Assembly: GCF_012971745.1 (NCBI RefSeq)
Contig: NZ_CP048834.1
Location: 5,527,001-5,591,000 of the forward strand
Source: Starkeya sp. ORNL1
Lineage (GTDB): Bacteria > Pseudomonadota > Alphaproteobacteria > Rhizobiales > Xanthobacteraceae
Direction of reading: 5' to 3'
Length of the DNA stretch: 64,000 nt
Both the position numbers and the translations under genes were made by a program. Positions 56,819-64,000 of the stretch are shown here, in pieces (within the stretch, counting starts at the first letter, position 1; each line of letters begins with the position of its first letter). Below the pieces are notes generated by a model. That model searched no databases and had not been told where the DNA came from. It worked only from the letters and a program-made list of their open reading frames with translations.

Positions 56819-57264
56819 TCGCGCCCACGGCCAGCCGCACCAACATCGAGATTTCTGACATGGAGGCTCGCGTGAAAGTCGATCGCGTTACCGACAAACG
56901 GCTCCGCATCGACGGCCGAGGGCTCCTGCTCGGGTGGCCCGAGGGAGATGGCCGCTCTGCGTACCCACATCACGTGCCCGCCACCGCGTCCATTCCGGCG
57001 GCGGCGGACGCCGCGCTCTCCGCTCGCGTCATTCATTTCGCGCGAAGGTCGATGATTGCTGGAGAGGCTGATTGATATGGCAACCCCTGAAATGGAGGCC
57101 GGAATCAGTGCGCTGACGACGGATGACGGTCGCCAGGCACTCAAGCGCAGCAGCGCCATCTCGACCGGGTCGCGCAATGACCAGCCGGATATGTCGCCCA
57201 ACCGATCACCCCGGCGACGGCAATCCCGACCTGGCGCCCAGCATTTCTATCTCGGGAGCTAGAC
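56819..57264. other. 446 bp without a clear gene
   Basis: Short frames here (for example ATG at 56861 and 57077) have no recognisable family; their composition is Arg/Ser-rich. The region may be leader DNA for the histidine kinase gene or the remains of a lost gene. Confidence 0.45.
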
Positions 57265-58014
57265 ATGCACGACACGGGCATTGCCTCCCCACCGTACTTC
57301 GATCGGCAGACGTCGAGCGAGCAACAGCCAAGAGCTGAGGGCTGGATCATCGCCATCGCTCACGAACTGGCTCAGCCAATCGCCGCGATCGCTCTGCACG
57401 GACAGGTCGGCAAGCATTTGCTGGATCGCATCGAAGTCCCCCGCGACGAGGCCCGTGCGAATATTCACGAAATCGTTCAGAGTGCCCTGCGAGCCGGTGA
57501 AATCCTTCGCTGTATACGCGTGCTCTCGGGGAGCGGAGAGCTCACCCTGATGAAGCTCGATCTCAATGAGGTGATCGCAACGAGTGTCTCGCAGATCAAA
57601 CCGGAGCTCATGCGGAGGAGAGTGCGGCTGCGGATCGACCTCCCGCCGGCGGCGCAGTACGTGTTGGGCGACAGGACATTGCTGAACCAGGCGATTGTCA
57701 ATCTACTGCGCAACAGTCTCGCCGCGACGGCACCCGTCGAGGATCGGACGCGCGAACTTAGTATTCGGTCGCGATGGCGCGCCGGAGGTATCTGCGTATC
57801 GGTCGTGGACAATGGCGTCGGGATAGACGGCGAAGACCTCGATCGGCCGTTTCAATCCTTCTTCACCACCAAAGCCAACGGCATGGGGGTCGGACTGCCG
57901 CTCTGCCGGGCAATCGTCGAGTTGCATGGCGGTTCGATCTGGGCGGAGCACAATGAAGGGCCTGGGGCAGCATTTCACATCGCTCTGCCCGAGGCTCCAA
58001 CAACCGTCGCCTGA
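57265..58014 (+). CDS. Soluble sensor histidine kinase without sensor domain
   Basis: A 249-residue kinase. The phospho-acceptor box is IAIAHELAQPIAAIALHG, near residue 33. The ATPase domain shows N box NQAIVNLLRNSLAA, G1 VVDNGVGI, the F-box FQSFFTTK and G2 GMGVGLPLCRAIVELHGG. Nothing resembling a PAS, GAF or membrane segment comes before the H box. No response regulator gene follows. It resembles the kinase half of FixL-type proteins. It may be a truncated remnant or a soluble partner for another sensor. Confidence 0.85.
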   Translation: MHDTGIASPPYFDRQTSSEQQPRAEGWIIAIAHELAQPIAAIALHGQVGKHLLDRIEVPRDEARANIHEIVQSALRAGEILRCIRVLSGSGELTLMKLDLNEVIATSVSQIKPELMRRRVRLRIDLPPAAQYVLGDRTLLNQAIVNLLRNSLAATAPVEDRTRELSIRSRWRAGGICVSVVDNGVGIDGEDLDRPFQSFFTTKANGMGVGLPLCRAIVELHGGSIWAEHNEGPGAAFHIALPEAPTTVA

Positions 58015-58499
58015 GGCCGCGAGTGACCTTTGCCGGCCGTGCAGATCCTTGCGAGCGGAAAGTCTCATCGATATCTGCGCATGGTACACATTCTAGAGCC
58101 TCGCGAGGTTCGAGCGCGGCAGATCGCTCAAATCCCTTTGCGCCGAACCGGCTGCGCGCGACGTATCTTTATAACCGTCTCCGAACTGGTCATTTCAGAC
58201 CTTACGTCACGTCGTGAGGCCACGCGTAATTGGGGTCCTGCGGGCTGCTCGGCCCTCTATCGAGATCATGATTTCGCCCAGACACGTGCATCCTCATAGA
58301 CCGGCCCATATGCTGTAGCGTATTCCCATTATCACGTGCGATTACGCAATCGTTCCAGGATGAACGACGTATCATTTCTCGGTCGACAATAGATGATCCC
58401 GGTGTGCGGCGACTTCGAGGCAAGTCAATGAGCTACGCACTTATTTTGACTCTCTGCACATCCGTTGGAATGTGCGATCGATTCATCGTGAATGGGGGC

Positions 58500-58540
58500 C
58501 TGAGCAAGGACGTGTGCGCGAGAGAGCTTGAGAGCCTCGG
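58500..58540 (+). repeat. 41-bp direct repeat, copy 1
   Basis: It shares with 58621-58661 the core GTGTGCGCGAGAGA and CTTGAGAGCCTCGG, with four differences over 41 bp. The copies are 121 bp apart and on the same strand as the hydrolase gene. Confidence 0.8.
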
Positions 58541-58620
58541 AAGCGCTTACAGTTGCTCATCGTTTCCCGGGCCTCGGTAACCGCTGGAATGAGCCCCCGG
58601 GCTCACGAGTACGCGTCTAC

Positions 58621-58661
58621 CTGAACAAGAATGTGTGCGCGAGAGAACTTGAGAGCCTCGG
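58621..58661 (+). repeat. 41-bp direct repeat, copy 2
   Basis: Second copy, ending 57 bp before the ATG of the dehalogenase-like gene at 58719. Two copies in front of one gene suggest regulator binding or a local duplication of a leader. Confidence 0.8.
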
Positions 58662-58718
58662 GCCGAGCCGGCCGTCGGTTGACCAGCACCGCAAGCGTTA
58701 TTTGAATTGGAGAGTGAC

Positions 58719-59639
58719 ATGACTGCCGATGTAGTTTCAGATCAGCCGCATGCTGTGACTCACTACCTGACAAGGGCAGTTGGAGGAGTCGGCATCTTCT
58801 ATCGCGAGGCGGGGCCTGTAGACGCTCCTGTCGTGCTGTTGCTTCACGGCTTCCCGACATCGTCGCATATGTTCCGCAATCTCATTCCGGCGTTGGCGGA
58901 TCGCTATCGCGTGATTGCCCCGGACTATCCTGGCTATGGGCAAAGCGAGGCGCCCGATCGTGCCAAGTTCGACTATACGTTCGATCGCTTCGGCGAGCTC
59001 GTCGACGGGCTGCTCGATCAGCTCGGCATTACTCGCTATGCAATGTATGTAATGGACTATGGAGCGCCAGTAGGCTGGCGTTTGGCCCTGAAACACCCTG
59101 AGCGGATAACGGGCCTCATCGTACAAAATGGCAATGCTTATGATGAAGGACTGAAAGAGTTCTGGGACCCGATCAAGGCGTATTGGTCCGATCACTCGGA
59201 GAGCCATCGAAAGGCATTGCACGTTCTGGTCGCCCCCGAGACCACGAAATTCCAGTACACCGACGGCGTTGCTGACATCAGCCGCATCTCGCCGGACAAT
59301 TGGATTCACGATCAGGCGCTACTCGACCGCCCGGGCAACGCTGAAATCCAGATGGACCTATTCTATGACTATCGCACTAACCTACCGCTCTACCCAGCGG
59401 TGCAGGCGTACTTCCGCAAGCACAAGCCGCCGACATTGATTGTGTGGGGCAAGAATGACACGATCTTCCCCGCGGATGGTGCTTACCCTTATAAGCGCGA
59501 TCTCCCCGATGTGGAGTTTCATCTTTTGGATACCGGTCATTTCGCGCTCGAAGACAAGGCCGACGAAATGGTGCCGCTGATCCGGGCTTTCCTCAAGCGT
59601 AATCTTTCGGACGTCGCGAGCTTACGCATGTCTGCCTGA
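58719..59639 (+). CDS. Alpha/beta hydrolase with Asp nucleophile (haloalkane/haloacetate dehalogenase or epoxide hydrolase type)
   Basis: A 306-residue enzyme. The oxyanion loop [36 protein letters not shown] is typical. The nucleophile elbow reads [11 protein letters not shown] with Asp113 where esterases have Ser, the mark of dehalogenases and epoxide hydrolases. The acid lies around WGKNDTIFP and the His in [11 protein letters not shown]. The ATG at 58719 follows GGAGAG; an ATG at 58707 precedes that site. The substrate may be a halogenated acid or an epoxide. Confidence 0.9.
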   Translation: MTADVVSDQPHAVTHYLTRAVGGVGIFYREAGPVDAPVVLLLHGFPTSSHMFRNLIPALADRYRVIAPDYPGYGQSEAPDRAKFDYTFDRFGELVDGLLDQLGITRYAMYVMDYGAPVGWRLALKHPERITGLIVQNGNAYDEGLKEFWDPIKAYWSDHSESHRKALHVLVAPETTKFQYTDGVADISRISPDNWIHDQALLDRPGNAEIQMDLFYDYRTNLPLYPAVQAYFRKHKPPTLIVWGKNDTIFPADGAYPYKRDLPDVEFHLLDTGHFALEDKADEMVPLIRAFLKRNLSDVASLRMSA

Positions 59640-59819
59640 TACATCGCGTGGCATCGACCGATCTTCTCATGCCGAAACGCACGCGGCCGCCGGGTGACCT
59701 TGGCAAGGATCCAGAGCTTCACGAGGGGCGCCCGGTAGCCCCGAACGGGCTTACCTAAGGCGGCCCGACGGTCGGCAGGTGGCTTCGCATAGAGAATTCG
59801 ATGCGGCAGGTGACTCTCC

Positions 59820-60203
59820 ATGATCGCGAACTACACGACCCACGCTGCAAACGAACGAACCTTTCTGGCCTGGATACGCACCGGCCTGGCGGTAGCGGCA
59901 TTCGGAATACTACTAGCGAAGATGAACGCCCTAGTCGGGAAGTCGGATAGCCTGTGCGCATCTCACGGTTCAGTGGATGGCTCGCCGGCGCTTGTGGCTG
60001 CGATCGGGCATTGGTTTGGATTGGCGCTGTTAGTCGTAGGAATCGCAATCATCGCGCGAGGCGGCGTCTCATTTGAGCGCATGCGTAGCGAAATCGATGG
60101 CGAAGAGGTCAAAAAACTACCGCGGACCTGCTTAGAGACGGGGCTATCGGCAGTGCTTGCTATCGGAGTTGGGATTCTTGGTGTCTACATCGCGGTCAGG
60201 TAA
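59820..60203 (+). CDS. DUF202 (YidH-like) membrane protein
   Basis: A 127-residue inner-membrane protein with three hydrophobic helices: FLAWIRTGLAVAAFGILLA with the family marker NERTFLAWIRT, IGHWFGLALLVVGIAIIARGG, and a C-terminal GLSAVLAIGVGILGVYIAV. Function of the family is unknown. It is 180 bp after the dehalogenase-like gene. Confidence 0.88.
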   Translation: MIANYTTHAANERTFLAWIRTGLAVAAFGILLAKMNALVGKSDSLCASHGSVDGSPALVAAIGHWFGLALLVVGIAIIARGGVSFERMRSEIDGEEVKKLPRTCLETGLSAVLAIGVGILGVYIAVR

Positions 60204-60571
60204 CACCCACGGCCGGTCATAATCCGCACGAATCGTGGGGCACTGCGACTGTCGCCGGTGTCCCGGTCACGGCCGGCCAACATCGCATTCGAGCGAACGC
60301 ATTTTGCTTCGGGAGACTATCGACACTGGAAGAGTAACGTAACTCTTCCTTCGATAACGCCGTAACGTTAGGCCGTTTCCGTGATGAGGTACGTGCCGCC
60401 GGCTCTCGAATAAATAGACGCACACCCCGATGGCGGACGCAACGTAATGACTGCCTGGCGCGATCCTGACGCGATACCGACGTCAGACGTCGGCGCCTGA
60501 GAAGCGACAGGTGAAGAGCGATGCGGAAGCGGGGTGGAGATCTGCGGCAACTGACGATCGGAGCCTCACCG
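60204..60571. other. 368 bp without a gene; one inverted repeat
   Basis: No coding frame is seen. AAGAGT (60330-60335) and ACTCTT (60342-60347) form a perfect inverted repeat around AACGTA, a candidate operator or a weak hairpin in front of the DUF302 gene. A related GTAACGTTA lies near 60362. Confidence 0.4.
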
Positions 60572-61087
60572 ATGACCGTTCACGAGAAGACAACCTATCC
60601 AATGCTGGTGTGGTCGACGCTGTTGCTGTTGATCGTGCTCGTATTTGCCACCGGCAATCTGGACGCAAGCGACAAGACGCAGGAGAGCGCAATGAGATTA
60701 AAGAGCGGCTACTCATACTCGGACTCGATGGACCGGATAAAGGGCGCCCTGCAATCAAGCGGGTTCAGGATCTTCGCGACGATCGACCACCAGGCCGCGG
60801 CAAGGGACGTCGGTCTCGATATGCCGCCAACAACGGTGCTGATCTATGGAAATCCAAAGGGTGGCACCCCTTTGATGCTCGCAGCTCCGGATTTTGCTCT
60901 CGAGCTGCCGCTTCGTGTGCTCGTCAGGCAGGATAACGATGGCGAGACCTTTGTGACGTTGAACAGCTCAAGCGATCTGGAAGGCAAGCACGGCCTGCCC
61001 ACCGGCATGGCCGCAAAGCTCGCTCCCGCCGAGATGATTATTGCTGGCGCGATTGCGGCCCCAAACATGAGAACGCAGGCTCGATAG
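60572..61087 (+). CDS. Membrane-anchored DUF302 protein
   Basis: A 171-residue protein. One N-terminal membrane helix (PMLVWSTLLLLIVLVFATG) precedes a DUF302 domain: YSYSDSMDRIKGALQSSGFRIFATIDHQAAARDVGLDMPPTTVLIYGNPKGGTPLM, then ALELPLRVLVRQD. DUF302 proteins bind small molecules or metals in ways not well known. The ATG at 60572 is chosen; frame open to 60521 lacks character. The Mo enzyme gene follows after 25 bp, so they may share a transcript. Confidence 0.88.
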   Translation: MTVHEKTTYPMLVWSTLLLLIVLVFATGNLDASDKTQESAMRLKSGYSYSDSMDRIKGALQSSGFRIFATIDHQAAARDVGLDMPPTTVLIYGNPKGGTPLMLAAPDFALELPLRVLVRQDNDGETFVTLNSSSDLEGKHGLPTGMAAKLAPAEMIIAGAIAAPNMRTQAR

Positions 61088-61112
61088 CATCTCGCGTGAA
61101 AGGAACGAAACC

Positions 61113-62393
61113 ATGCAAGCCAAGGAAGATCCGCGGCATCGTGTTCGCCGGGAGCCGCTCCTGTCTCGGCGAAAGTTTCTTTCCACATCGGCCAGCGCAG
61201 TTGGCGTCGCCGGCGTCGTGGCAGCAAGCCCCTCTTATGGAGATGACCTCCGTGACGTCCCAGCGCGGGCACTCGGGGACGAGTTGACGCCCAGCAGTAA
61301 GCGCTCCCAGTACGAGTCTATCGCCAGGATCCCGGAAGCAGGCCCAGGGATAAGGGAAGTTGATCCCGCTGATGCAATCAACTCCAAGGCACCCCTTCAT
61401 AAATTCGTCGGGACCATCACCCCGTCTGACCTGCATTACGAGCGCAGTCACGCGGGCGTTCCAGACCTGGATCCGTCATCCCATCGCCTCCTGATCCATG
61501 GAATGACCGAGAGATCGATTGTCCTCACAATGGACGAGATACGATCGATGCCGTCTATCTCCCGGATAGCGTTCCTTGAATGCACCGGGAACGGCTGGGA
61601 GAATTGGAAGCGGGCTGATGAGAACCTGACCGTGCAGAACACGCACGGGCTCGTCAGCACACACGAATGGACCGGCGTGCCGCTCTCCTATGTCATTGAC
61701 TTGGTGAACAAAGATAGAGGGTCGACCTGGATGCTCGCGGAAGGCGGAGACGGGGCGGCTGTTGCTCGAAGTATCCCCCTCACCGACGAGATCATGAGCG
61801 AGGCAATTCTCGCCTACGGGCAGAACGGTGAAGCATTGCGGCCGGCTCATGGTTACCCGTTGAGATTGCTGATTCCCGGATGGGAGGGAAACCTAAGTAT
61901 AAAATGGCTTCGCCGTCTCAAGTTCGGCGATCGTCCGTTTATGACCCGCTGGGAGACCGCCCGTTACACGCAGTTGCTGCCGAGCGGGAAGGCCCGGCAA
62001 TTTCAACTCGTCCAGGAGACCAATTCCGTAATTACATTCCCATCGGGAACCATGCACATCAATTCGGGCTATCATCGCATCTCGGGACTGGCGTGGAGCG
62101 GATACGGCGCGATCAGTAAAGTTGAGGTCAGCACGGATGGCGGCTCGACTTGGCGTGACGCACAACTTAGCCATCCCGTATTACCCAAGGCACAGGTCCG
62201 CTTTGAGATCGACTGGCAATGGGACGGTCAGCCGACCAGCATCCGCAGCCGTTCCACTGATGACAAAGGCAACGTGCAGCCGGATCGAAAGACATTTATC
62301 GCCATGATGGGGACAAACGCGCTCTTTCACTACAATGCCCAGCAGACTTGGGCGATCTCGGGGACAGGGGCGGTGCGAAATGTGCTTGAATAG
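61113..62393 (+). CDS. Sulfite-dehydrogenase-like molybdopterin enzyme (SorA/SoxC type)
   Basis: A 426-residue enzyme of the sulfite oxidase family with a Tat leader (SRRKFLSTSASAVGVAGVVAA). The Mo ligand is the Cys in AFLECTGNGWENW. Other family parts are NTHGLVSTHEWTGVPLSYVIDL, HGYPLRLLIPGWEGNLSIKWL and the C-terminal dimer domain SKVEVSTDGGSTWRDAQL. With the overlapping cytochrome c gene it fits periplasmic sulfite:cytochrome c oxidoreductase (SorAB) or SoxCD. No other sox genes are near, so SorAB is the better guess. AAAGGA precedes the ATG. Confidence 0.9.
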   Translation: MQAKEDPRHRVRREPLLSRRKFLSTSASAVGVAGVVAASPSYGDDLRDVPARALGDELTPSSKRSQYESIARIPEAGPGIREVDPADAINSKAPLHKFVGTITPSDLHYERSHAGVPDLDPSSHRLLIHGMTERSIVLTMDEIRSMPSISRIAFLECTGNGWENWKRADENLTVQNTHGLVSTHEWTGVPLSYVIDLVNKDRGSTWMLAEGGDGAAVARSIPLTDEIMSEAILAYGQNGEALRPAHGYPLRLLIPGWEGNLSIKWLRRLKFGDRPFMTRWETARYTQLLPSGKARQFQLVQETNSVITFPSGTMHINSGYHRISGLAWSGYGAISKVEVSTDGGSTWRDAQLSHPVLPKAQVRFEIDWQWDGQPTSIRSRSTDDKGNVQPDRKTFIAMMGTNALFHYNAQQTWAISGTGAVRNVLE

Positions 62394-62919
62394 GTCGGTT
62401 GTGCTACTTTCCGTGGCTTTCGTCGCTATGCCTGCTTGTAGCTTCGCGACCGAGTTCGGCAGACGCGCGGCGCCGTCGGAGATTAGCCTTTGGGATATTG
62501 ATGTGTTGCCCGACGGGACGGGGCTGCCGGACGGCAGCGGAACCGTGACGCAAGGCGAGATTGTGTTCAACGACAATTGTTCCGCCTGCCATGGCTCGAA
62601 GGGGGTGGGTGGCCCCAAAGATGCGCTGGTGGGCGGGCGGGGCTCGCTGGCCTCAGATCATCCCATCAAGACGATCGGGAGTTTTTGGCCCTACGCAACT
62701 ACTTTGTTCGACTACATCCGCCGAGCGATGCCATATCCAGCTCCGGGTTCGCTGAGTGATGATGATACTTACGCGGTGGTCGCCTATTTGTTGGATCTCA
62801 ACGGCATCCCGCTCGACGGAGCCAAAGTAGACAGGCGAAGTCTTCCCTCCATACAGATGCCAAACCGTGATGGTTTCGTACCCGAGCCAGCCTTTCGAGT
62901 GATCAAGAATTCAAGATAA
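62380..62919 (+). CDS. c-type cytochrome partner of the Mo enzyme
   Basis: A 179-residue exported monoheme cytochrome c. The signal peptide (SVVLLSVAFVAMPACSFA) precedes the heme site CSACHG with Cys67, Cys70 and His71, and a likely axial Met in RRAMPYPAPGSLSDDD. Its ATG lies 14 bp inside the 3' end of the Mo enzyme gene, so the two are made together. It would take electrons from the Mo centre, as SorB or SoxD does. Its domain begins with SoxD-like features (LPDGTGLPDGSGTVTQGE). Confidence 0.9.
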   Translation: MCLNRSVVLLSVAFVAMPACSFATEFGRRAAPSEISLWDIDVLPDGTGLPDGSGTVTQGEIVFNDNCSACHGSKGVGGPKDALVGGRGSLASDHPIKTIGSFWPYATTLFDYIRRAMPYPAPGSLSDDDTYAVVAYLLDLNGIPLDGAKVDRRSLPSIQMPNRDGFVPEPAFRVIKNSR

Positions 62920-63077
62920 GTCGATGGGTGGGTGCTGGAGTACGAGAGGGCCGCGCCACCCCTTGGATGGACACGACGACAAATCAAAAAATGAAGCGGC
63001 GGTGAAGTGGGTCCAAATATTTGCTCCTGCCAGCGCTGAAAGGCTTGGTGGCGCAGATCACGTCATACTTCACCGGC

Positions 63078-63389
63078 TCAGCGCTCGGCATCCGGGTCAG
63101 ACGGCGGCAAAATATACGTGGGGGGATCATCGTATCCCTTCCGGCTGCTAAAGAACAAGAGCATCATGAGCCCGAAGCCACATGCCAGTGATACCACAAC
63201 GCCGATACCCATTGCGATATATCCGGAGACGGGAACGTTGGCCGCACTTCCCTCACGCCAGCCAAAAATCAAGAACAGTATTGAAAGTAGAAATATTACT
63301 GCGAGTCCGGCAATTAGGAGGATGATACCTCCCAAATTACGCCGCGGGCTTACGGGTGTCTTGTCGCCGGATTGGATGTCGTTGGTCAT
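63078..63389 (-). CDS. Small membrane protein of unknown family
   Basis: A 103-residue protein with two membrane helices (GGIILLIAGLAVIFLLSILFLIFG and IAMGIGVVVSLACGFGLMMLLFF) between charged ends. I do not recognise a family. The ATG at 63389 (MTNDIQSGD) is chosen with AGGAC upstream; open frame further upstream is not membrane-like. It is convergent with the cytochrome gene. Confidence 0.7.
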   Translation of the reverse strand: MTNDIQSGDKTPVSPRRNLGGIILLIAGLAVIFLLSILFLIFGWREGSAANVPVSGYIAMGIGVVVSLACGFGLMMLLFFSSRKGYDDPPTYILPPSDPDAER

Positions 63390-64000
63390 GTGAGGTCCTC
63401 GTTGAGAATAAACCTCAGCCGAAGTGCTTAAGGCGTGTGAGGCCCCGGGCTTGGACCATGGTAATCCAAACGGAAGGACTGATTTCATAGCATGCCCGGG
63501 CAACACTCAATGTTCCGCATGTTGGCATTTTTGGATAAAGGCACGACCGTCAAGGCGGCGTGCCCATGCGCTGCCGTACTTCGAAACTGAATGCCGCTAC
63601 CAATGGTAATATGATCTGAGCGCAAGGCAGCGTACGCTGCAGCCGGCCTCGCACAGCTTCGGCGGACAGGATCAAGCTGAAGCGATCGGTGCCGACCGGC
63701 AGCGCGCCGGCTGGTGTCGCCCGGATCAGGCCGAACAACGAGGATGGCGCCCATCCTGACTTCTGGCATGCTGACCTCACTGAGCGGTTCGAACGCAGCT
63801 TCGGACCATCGCCGGCTTTGGGCGTGCGTGGAATATGACGTTACACCTCCGTTGGCGTCTTCGGACCTTGCGGATCGATAAAGGCACCGAACCACAATAG
63901 CAGGCCCATCGCATGAGCAGTCCGTCCGAATTCCTTTGGTATATCCCGAACGACGTCAAATCCGGCCACCGTGGCGACTCCACGATCGATAGCCACAATA
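63390..64000. other. 611 bp to the window edge without a clear gene
   Basis: Frames are short and overlap on both strands. None has a signal peptide, motif or family pattern I recognise. A gene beginning or ending beyond the edge cannot be excluded; the minus-strand frame 63777-63998 reaches almost to the edge but is unremarkable. Confidence 0.45.

Larger units (their letters stand above)
58015..58718. other. 704 bp without a clear gene, containing a direct repeat
   Basis: No family-like frame is present on either strand. The notable feature is the 41-bp direct repeat at 58500-58540 and 58621-58661 just in front of the dehalogenase-like gene. Upstream are short patches with palindromic sequence such as CGTCACGTCGTGAG near 58206. 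Confidence 0.5.

Noticed and set aside
58719..59639. Annotation as a serine esterase
   Set aside because: The nucleophile position holds Asp113, so a dehalogenase or epoxide hydrolase type is more likely.
63550..63998. Minus-strand frames at the right edge as genes
   Set aside because: Short, with no ribosome site, motif or family likeness; kept only as unassigned sequence.

Overview
The window looks like the chromosome of a high-GC alphaproteobacterium, most likely order Hyphomicrobiales (Rhizobiales) in or near the Xanthobacteraceae. Supporting signs are the three-gene transhydrogenase (pntAA-pntAB-pntB), a bcsA-bcsB-bcsZ-TPR cellulose operon with a divergent bcsN, an RpoH-type sigma factor next to an RluA-type pseudouridine synthase, and many small palindromic intergenic repeats. 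This is inference from gene content; no marker such as 16S rRNA is present.

Region 1 (1-13.3 kb) is a selenocysteine locus. It begins with the 3' part of a glutamate-receptor-like channel, then selD on the minus strand, then a translationally coupled TlpA-like thioredoxin and a transglutaminase-like exported protein. Divergent from these runs a respiratory formate dehydrogenase operon: fdhA with an in-frame UGA read as selenocysteine and a hairpin just after it, then fdhB, the cytochrome b subunit gene, fdhE, selA, selB and the tRNA-Sec gene selC. Every gene known to be needed for bacterial Sec decoding (selA, B, C, D) is here beside the one Sec enzyme seen. The selB reading frame runs straight through selC, so the tRNA gene lies inside the 3' end of selB.

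Region 2 (13.3-25.7 kb) is for surface and biofilm: bcsA-bcsB-bcsZ-TPR overlap end to start on the minus strand, bcsN is divergent, and next to it are a YadA-like trimeric autotransporter, a small exported protein overlapping it, and an exported nucleosidase-like protein. Region 3 (25.7-37.7 kb) is central metabolism around pyruvate and NADPH: a pyruvate-dehydrogenase-E1/transketolase-like enzyme, pyruvate kinase with a basic C-terminal tail, pyruvate carboxylase, pntAA-pntAB-pntB with a terminator, and a CBS-domain protein. Region 4 (37.9-40.6 kb) holds rpoH, an rluD-type gene, a small membrane protein whose start codon overlaps that of rluD, and tRNA-Glu(CUC).

Region 5 (41.4-63.4 kb), downstream of tRNA-Glu, looks accessory. 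It has looser gene packing, long stretches without genes, and stress, redox and catabolic genes: a winged-helix/NB-ARC regulator, an M32 carboxypeptidase, an SDR lacking its catalytic Tyr, a DUF305 protein and an AraC regulator each behind a copy of a duplicated 119-bp leader, a ribose-type ABC transporter, a glutamine amidotransferase, a flavin monooxygenase, two alpha/beta hydrolases, a metallo-beta-lactamase-fold protein, a soluble histidine kinase, DUF202 and DUF302 proteins, and a sulfite-dehydrogenase-like Mo enzyme with its cytochrome c. No transposase, integrase or CRISPR array was found.
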